Below are positions 16,699 to 20,559 of a DNA stretch of 20,559 nt, one piece after another (within the stretch, counting starts at the first letter, position 1; each line of letters begins with the position of its first letter). Below the pieces are notes generated by a model, which did no database searches, was not told where the DNA came from, and worked only from the letters and a program-made list of their open reading frames with translations. Origin of the DNA: DYCT01 sp051875715 (GTDB lineage: Bacteria > Bacteroidota > Bacteroidia > Bacteroidales > Bacteroidaceae); contig JBJEHD010000022.1 in the NCBI GenBank assembly GCA_051875715.1, forward strand, positions 1 to 20,559, given 5' to 3'. The position numbers were made by a program, and so were the translations under genes.

Positions 16699-17262
16699 AT
16701 GGAGCAAGACATGGCATTCATATCATCTGCAACTATTAAAGAACAAGGAAGAACAGCATATTACAAGATGCTGGAAAGCGCACGCGATGGAGAACTTATA
16801 CAGGTTCGCCGAGGTGTATATGCCAGTATTGACCAACTCAGTGGCAATATGATTGACATCGATGCTATCGTGCCTGATGGAATCCTTTGTCTGTGGTCAG
16901 CATGGAGCATTTACGGACTCACGACCTCTATGCCACAGGCATTTCACATCGCCATCAAAAGAGACAGAAAGGTTACATCACAGTCTTTCCCTAAAATTGA
17001 GTTGCATAGTTACACTGAATCGGTGCTCAAAGTAGGTGTAACAGAAATGACAATGGAAGGCTTTACATTTCACATCTACGATATTGAGCGATGTGTATGT
17101 GACGCAGTAAAATTCCGTAATAAGGTAGGGATGGATGTATGCTCTGAGATAATCAATAATTATCTGGAACGTCCAGATAGGAATATAACCAAACTAATGG
17201 ATTATGCCCGACAACTGCGTGTGGCAAACATCCTGGAAAAATATCTTCAAGTAAAACTATGA
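16699..17262 (+). CDS. abiEi: AbiEi-family antitoxin / transcriptional regulator
   Basis: A 187-aa protein of the AbiEi family, the antitoxin of the type IV AbiE system: an N-terminal winged-helix-like part (TIKEQGRTAYYKMLESARDGELIQVRRGVYA, split over about 12-42), then the family blocks AWSIYGL, FHIAIKR and YDIERCVCDAVKFRNKVG. The N-terminal part should bind the dyad upstream; the C-terminal part opposes the toxin. Start: ATG 16699 is given, but ATG 16711 has GGAG six bases before it and may be the real one. Overlaps abiEii as ATGA (17259-17262), implying coupled translation. Confidence 0.85.
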   Translation: MEQDMAFISSATIKEQGRTAYYKMLESARDGELIQVRRGVYASIDQLSGNMIDIDAIVPDGILCLWSAWSIYGLTTSMPQAFHIAIKRDRKVTSQSFPKIELHSYTESVLKVGVTEMTMEGFTFHIYDIERCVCDAVKFRNKVGMDVCSEIINNYLERPDRNITKLMDYARQLRVANILEKYLQVKL

Positions 17263-18140
17263 GCAAAGCCACTGTAAAAAACTATGGAAAATCCATCCGT
17301 AGTAAACTTCTCAATATAGCCAAAGAAGAAAATACTTTCTATCAAACCGTACTGACACGCTATTTTCAGGAACGTCTGCTTTATCGTATTTCGCAAACAC
17401 GCTATCGCAGTAACTTCTACCTGAAAGGTGGAGTTCTGATGTATGCATATGAAAGGTTTGCTGCACGTCCAACATTAGACATTGATTTCCTTGGAAACAA
17501 TATCAGTAATGAAGGAGCCTCCGTCGTAAAGGCATTCAAAGAGATATGTTCTGTACCATACGGTGAGGATGGTGTAAACTTTGATGTTGAGAAAATTACT
17601 TCTCAAAACATAACAGAGTTCAAAGATTATCACGGTATTCGCTTAAGTATTCCTGTCAACATGGATACTATATCACAGGTCATAACAATGGACATTGGCT
17701 TTGGCGATGTGGTTACTCCAGAGCCTATTAATCTTGATTATCCAGTTCTTCTTGAACACTTGCCAAGTGCCAATATTCTTGCTTATTCTCTTGAAACTGT
17801 TATTGCAGAGAAACTACATGCAGTGGTCGATCTTGCAGATCAGAGTAGTAGAATGAAAGACTATTATGACCTGTATACAGTCCTGCATAACGAGAAGTAT
17901 GATGCAACTGTACTTCAGGAAGCTATCATGCGAACCTTCGAAAATCGTCACACTCCATACGATAGCAATACGATGTTTTTCAGGAAGGAGTTTTCTCAGA
18001 ATCAGCAGATGCAGATCAGATGGCAGGCTTTCGTCAAGAAGATAACAAAGAAATCCGAACTTACATTTGCCGAAGTAGTAACTTATATTCAAGTGAGTCT
18101 ACAACCATATTGGGATAATTTGTCGAATGAAGAATCCTAA
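17259..18140 (+). CDS. abiEii: AbiEii nucleotidyltransferase toxin
   Basis: A 293-aa DUF1814-type nucleotidyltransferase, the toxin of the AbiE system, which in studied cases is bacteriostatic and blocks phage growth. Four family motifs are intact: KGG at 56-58, D74-x-D76 (metal-binding TLDIDF), K185 in EKLHAV, and SRMKDYYDL with K200 and D201. Full length. Preceded by abiEi (4-bp overlap) and overlapping the following phosphoesterase gene by 14 bp, so a three-gene operon under one promoter at 16670. Nothing suggests inactivation. Confidence 0.9.
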   Translation: MSKATVKNYGKSIRSKLLNIAKEENTFYQTVLTRYFQERLLYRISQTRYRSNFYLKGGVLMYAYERFAARPTLDIDFLGNNISNEGASVVKAFKEICSVPYGEDGVNFDVEKITSQNITEFKDYHGIRLSIPVNMDTISQVITMDIGFGDVVTPEPINLDYPVLLEHLPSANILAYSLETVIAEKLHAVVDLADQSSRMKDYYDLYTVLHNEKYDATVLQEAIMRTFENRHTPYDSNTMFFRKEFSQNQQMQIRWQAFVKKITKKSELTFAEVVTYIQVSLQPYWDNLSNEES

Positions 18141-18936
18141 CGATATATTTACGCTGCAGTTCCCTGAAGCAAAGAACATAATTGTTTCGGGTGACATTCA
18201 TGGTGACTTCAATCTTCTCGTGAACAAGCTTTGCGTGCAGTGCGAGATGAAGGACACCGTGCTCATTGTGGCTGGCGATTGCGGATTTGGATTTGAACAG
18301 AAAGGGTACTACGAGAACATTGTCAGGCGCAACAACAAGCGTATGAATAATGCCAATAACTGGATTGTGTTTGTAAGAGGCAACCATGACAATCCAGAGT
18401 ACTTCGACGGAAAAGTCTTCAATCACAAACGATTTGTGGCAGTTCCTGACTATTCGATTCTGAAAGCGTGTGGTCATACGGTTCTTTGCATAGGTGGTGC
18501 AATATCAATCGACCATCAATATCGAAAGGACAGCTGGATTCGGCAACAGAGCATCCAACATAAGCATCAATCTACCGATCCGTTAGACAGAAATGTGTAT
18601 TGGATTAATGAAGCTCCAGTTTATAACGCTGACAAACTCAATGCCATCAACGAGCGGTTCGCCATCGATACAGTCATAACCCATACTTCCCCTTCCTTTT
18701 GTGAACTACAATCCAAGAACGGATTGGCAACCTGGGTAGCGAATGATGAAGGCAACCTTTGGGCAGACGTAGAGGAGGAACGTCAGGCAATGGATGACAT
18801 TCACGAACATCTTATTTACAACAACCATCCGATAAGCCATTGGTGCTATGGTCACTTTCATCAGAGTTGGCACTCAGCCATCGGTGATATACTCTTCAAA
18901 ATGCTCGACATCATGGAGTTTTACGAGATAAGATGA
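18127..18936 (+). CDS. Calcineurin-like metallophosphoesterase
   Basis: A 269-aa two-metal phosphoesterase with the complete metal-binding set: D23 and H25 (GDIHGD), D51 (AGDCG), N86-H87-D88 (RGNHD), H186 (THTSPSF) and H243/H245 (GHFH). No signal peptide, so cytoplasmic. Substrate unknown: phosphoprotein, nucleotide or nucleic-acid ends are all possible in this fold. Its start lies inside the end of abiEii (14-bp overlap), so it should be made together with the toxin. It could be an effector, a modifier of the toxin's product, or a passenger; the function link is inference from the overlap. Confidence 0.88.
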   Translation: MKNPNDIFTLQFPEAKNIIVSGDIHGDFNLLVNKLCVQCEMKDTVLIVAGDCGFGFEQKGYYENIVRRNNKRMNNANNWIVFVRGNHDNPEYFDGKVFNHKRFVAVPDYSILKACGHTVLCIGGAISIDHQYRKDSWIRQQSIQHKHQSTDPLDRNVYWINEAPVYNADKLNAINERFAIDTVITHTSPSFCELQSKNGLATWVANDEGNLWADVEEERQAMDDIHEHLIYNNHPISHWCYGHFHQSWHSAIGDILFKMLDIMEFYEIR

Positions 18937-18948
18937 ATAATAATAGCA

Positions 18949-19138
18949 ATGGATACCGAACAAGTAAGAGAATACATGTTGTTGTCTTGAAACTGGTGAC
19001 TGATTGGGAAGAGGCTCTTCGAGAACAATATTCTGTTATTACTCCAGTATTGCATTGGAACAAGAAACGCTGGAGTGACGAGTTTATGAATAGTTCGATG
19101 AAAGTCTTGTTAAGGCATGTATTAAAGGTGTCATATTA
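18949..19138 (+). pseudogene. Remnant of a YjbR/MmcQ-family gene
   Basis: The stretch begins MDTEQVREYMLLS then a stop (18949-18990), which resembles the start of YjbR/MmcQ DNA-binding proteins. After a frame change the reading frame at 18990-19136 gives ALREQYSVITPVLHWNKKRW and later VLKVSY, the usual C-terminal part of the same family. About 55 residues of the middle are missing and the frames do not match, so the gene is broken. A 68-residue open frame (18933-19139) covers the second part but has no family-like N-terminus. Recognition is by recall of the family pattern. The rest of the gap to 19219 holds nothing more I can name. Confidence 0.65.
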
Positions 19139-19219
19139 GTTCGCTTGAATTGCCGAGGTGCGAAGGAAGAAGACCGGAAGGTCAACTGATATATTTAGGA
19201 ATATAAAAACTTTTATAAT

Positions 19220-19561
19220 ATGAGTTCTACTATTAAAGAAAAAATGTACATCGCAGCCAAGAAGTTTGCAATAGAAACAATTATTGAACCTCAGAATCAT
19301 CCAGAAGCTGTTGAAGATTTTGAGGAAAACTTTATTAAGGGTGCAGAGTGGTTACTCAAAAACATTGAGCAACTAAAGGAAAAAAGTATAACAGAATTTG
19401 CGGACACAATAGATGCTGCCGTTGAGAATCATGCTAACTCACTTTTTATACAATGCGAAACTTCTACATTTAACGAAGAAGAAAAGGATGACTTGCGAGA
19501 TTCATTCAAATATCCATTCAGAGAAGGCATAGATTGGGTGTATGACAACAACGAAGAATAA
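19220..19561 (+). CDS. Small acidic protein of unknown function
   Basis: A 113-aa protein I do not recognise. It is very acidic: 27 Asp/Glu against 12 Lys/Arg. It is predicted largely helical, with the segment FIKGAEWLLKNI near the middle and a related one, FREGIDWVYDNN, at the end; no membrane segment or signal peptide. Preceded by an AT-rich stretch with TATATTTA as a poor -7 candidate, and followed after 27 bases by the GIY-YIG-like gene, so the pair may be co-transcribed. Acidic proteins in islands are sometimes DNA mimics or inhibitors, but nothing here shows that. Confidence 0.7.
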   Translation: MSSTIKEKMYIAAKKFAIETIIEPQNHPEAVEDFEENFIKGAEWLLKNIEQLKEKSITEFADTIDAAVENHANSLFIQCETSTFNEEEKDDLRDSFKYPFREGIDWVYDNNEE

Positions 19562-19588
19562 CAATTAGAATATAATGATAATATAAAC

Positions 19589-20131
19589 ATGATGGAAGAA
19601 ATCAAGAAACTTTATGTCCTTGAATGGTATGGCCCTTATGATTCCATTGAAGAAATATGGAATGATAATGGTACAGAGGAGTGTTCTATCTATCTTATAA
19701 CCGGAAAAGAAAGATACGAACGTGGAGACGAGCATATAAAATATGTTGGTATAACAGAACGAGACCCAGCAAAGCGGCTGAACGATCATGACCATCAAGA
19801 AAAGCAACAGAAGATTGGATATAAAAAATATTGGGTGGGACGATTTTCAAGAATTTCTAACAAAAATTCAAGAGCTAATGCCGAACTAATAGAAACTCTT
19901 TTCATTCATTTCTTATATATAGAAGGAGTTCGTCTAATCAATGATAAAAAGCTAAAGAAAATTCCAGATTGTCCACTTACTGTCTTAAACAGATGGATTT
20001 TAAAATACCAAGATAGCCATCGTGTAAACAAACCTAAAAGATTGTCCGAACTTCCTGATGTTCTTCTATTTGATGGGCTGGAATATTGGGGAGCAGACAA
20101 ACTCAAATTCAATAATTCGGAAATTTATTAA
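19589..20131 (+). CDS. GIY-YIG-like nuclease-fold protein
   Basis: A 180-aa protein with the layout of a GIY-YIG domain at about 32-110: IYLI (34-37) in place of GIY, YVGIT (52-56) in place of YIG, R58 and R63 followed by H67 after the second motif, and the helix AELIETLFIHFL with E99 and E102 in the place of the metal-binding glutamate. The C-terminal third (LPDVLLFDGLEYWG) is not recognised. GIY-YIG proteins usually cut DNA; here the motif is loose, so activity is uncertain. Two adjacent ATGs (19589 and 19592) could be the start. Last gene of the island before the hairpin-rich end. Confidence 0.65.
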   Translation: MMEEIKKLYVLEWYGPYDSIEEIWNDNGTEECSIYLITGKERYERGDEHIKYVGITERDPAKRLNDHDHQEKQQKIGYKKYWVGRFSRISNKNSRANAELIETLFIHFLYIEGVRLINDKKLKKIPDCPLTVLNRWILKYQDSHRVNKPKRLSELPDVLLFDGLEYWGADKLKFNNSEIY

Positions 20132-20136
20132 AATTA

Positions 20137-20235
20137 AGTCACAATCAACCCGTTATGTTTAACCAAGGCATTTTCAATAAACAAATTCTCAAAGGAAAGG
20201 TAACATAACGTGCTAAAATTGCGCAGGTTGTGACT
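20137..20235. other. Nested inverted repeat 1 of the right non-coding end
   Basis: AGTCACAA (20137-20144) pairs with TTGTGACT (20228-20235); inside, CGTTATGTT plus ACC (20151-20164) pairs with GGT plus AACATAACG (20199-20210), 12 pairs with a 2-base bulge. No T-run follows, so it is not an ordinary terminator. It starts six bases after the GIY-YIG-like gene. It may be a structured RNA, or a DNA site read as a cruciform or single strand. Confidence 0.6.
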
Positions 20236-20340
20236 GAAAAGGTTTGCAGATACTATATACAATCTAAGTAAGTCGCTAATTTTCACTCTTCGATAACAAC
20301 AGCCTAAGCTGCAGTTGAAGTGTAAGACTCAACTCGGCTA

Positions 20341-20445
20341 ATCAGCAGAAGTTAGTGTAAGACAGTCCAAATGTGCATGTAAAAACGTGCAGTTTGTGTA
20401 CCAAAAATGCTAAAATCCCTTACACTAAACTTGTAAAATGCTGAT
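20341..20445. other. Nested inverted repeat 2 of the right non-coding end
   Basis: Three stems stack: ATCAGCA/TGCTGAT (20341-20347 with 20439-20445), TTAGTGTAAG/CTTACACTAA (20352-20361 with 20419-20428), and TGCATGT/ACGTGCA over an AAAA loop (20374-20380 with 20385-20391). The second stem is a perfect 10-mer. No gene, tRNA or tmRNA could be recognised in it. Between the two elements (20236-20340) I see nothing definite. Confidence 0.6.
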
Positions 20446-20486
20446 AATCAAGGCTTGTTAGCCGCCGCACAGGCTGCTGTGGAAGA

Positions 20487-20504
20487 GTAATATTGGAATA
20501 TTAC
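20487..20504. repeat. Perfect 8-bp hairpin next to the right terminal repeat
   Basis: GTAATATT and AATATTAC separated by GG form a perfect AT-rich hairpin that ends two bases before the 52-bp terminal repeat begins. It has no counterpart next to the left copy. Confidence 0.7.
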
Positions 20505-20506
20505 AT

Positions 20507-20558
20507 TAACGTGAGTTCGATGAATTCAGAATAGACTCAGCTGTGTGTCTAATGTACG
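20507..20558. repeat. Right copy of the 52-bp terminal inverted repeat
   Basis: Exact reverse complement of positions 1-52. See the left copy for reading and alternatives. Confidence 0.9.
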
Positions 20559-20559
20559 T

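Larger units (their letters stand above)
14876..20506. mobile_element. Probable integrated accessory island (boundaries not defined)
   Basis: Base composition drops abruptly from GC-rich to AT-rich directly behind the ppdK terminator and stays low to the right end. The first gene is a tyrosine recombinase, followed by toxin-antitoxin, phosphoesterase, a pseudogene and unknown genes: the content of an integrative element. I found no convincing att direct repeats, no relaxase and no conjugation genes, so this may be one arm of a larger element or a decayed one. Confidence 0.55.

Noticed and set aside
20132..20506. tmRNA, tRNA or intron at the right end
   Set aside because: No tRNA-like T-loop/CCA, no tag-peptide pattern, and no group II intron boundary signals were found; only inverted repeats are supported.
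14804..20506. attL/attR direct repeats of the island
   Set aside because: Only a loose similarity (TGTTTACCAAAATTTG against TGTGTACCAAAAATG) was found by eye; not enough to define attachment sites.

Overview
The window looks like a chromosomal piece of a GC-rich member of the Bacteroidales (Bacteroidota). The support is: several Bacteroidota-type -7 boxes (TAnnTTTG) at sensible places, gene starts that mostly lack a strong Shine-Dalgarno, a Bacteroides-style thiamine operon (thiS-E-G-C-H-F plus a separate ThiE-like paralogue), a secreted PL1 pectate lyase with a typical Bacteroidales C-terminus, and a Bacteroidota-type tyrosine recombinase. The species cannot be fixed from the sequence alone.

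Core part (about 1-14,875, visibly GC-rich): a secreted pectate lyase (162-1925); a strongly structured RNA leader (about 2054-2225) followed by an NhaC-family Na+/H+ antiporter (2252-3550); a minus-strand pair, a DUF308/HdeD-like membrane protein followed by lipB, overlapping as ATGA and converging on nhaC; then a TPP riboswitch (5099-5192) that leads the thiamine operon thiS-thiE-thiG-thiC-thiH-thiF (5331-10557), closed by an intrinsic terminator. A second ThiE/TenI-like gene has its own promoter and is followed by a small transaldolase / fructose-6-phosphate aldolase gene. Pyruvate phosphate dikinase (12080-14803) ends in a strong terminator. The thiamine genes make the thiazole half (ThiS/F/G/H) and the pyrimidine half (ThiC) and join them (ThiE). 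No thiD, thiamine-phosphate kinase or Dxs is present here.

Accessory part (about 14,876-20,506, abruptly AT-rich): a tyrosine recombinase lacking the usual first catalytic arginine, with a tandem 20-bp repeat upstream; an AbiE type IV toxin-antitoxin pair whose promoter lies inside a 42-bp near-perfect dyad and whose toxin gene overlaps a metallophosphoesterase gene; a wrecked YjbR/MmcQ pseudogene; a small very acidic protein; a GIY-YIG-like protein; and about 400 bp of non-coding DNA full of nested inverted repeats. This looks like a small integrated island or the edge of a larger mobile element placed just behind the ppdK terminator.

The two window ends are a perfect 52-bp inverted repeat of each other. 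Either the 20.5-kb segment is flanked by inverted copies of a repeated element (IS end or recombination site), or the assembly broke at the same repeat on both sides. The best leads for new biology are the structured leader of nhaC, the AbiEi-AbiEii-metallophosphoesterase operon with its dyad operator, and the hairpin-rich right end next to the terminal repeat.
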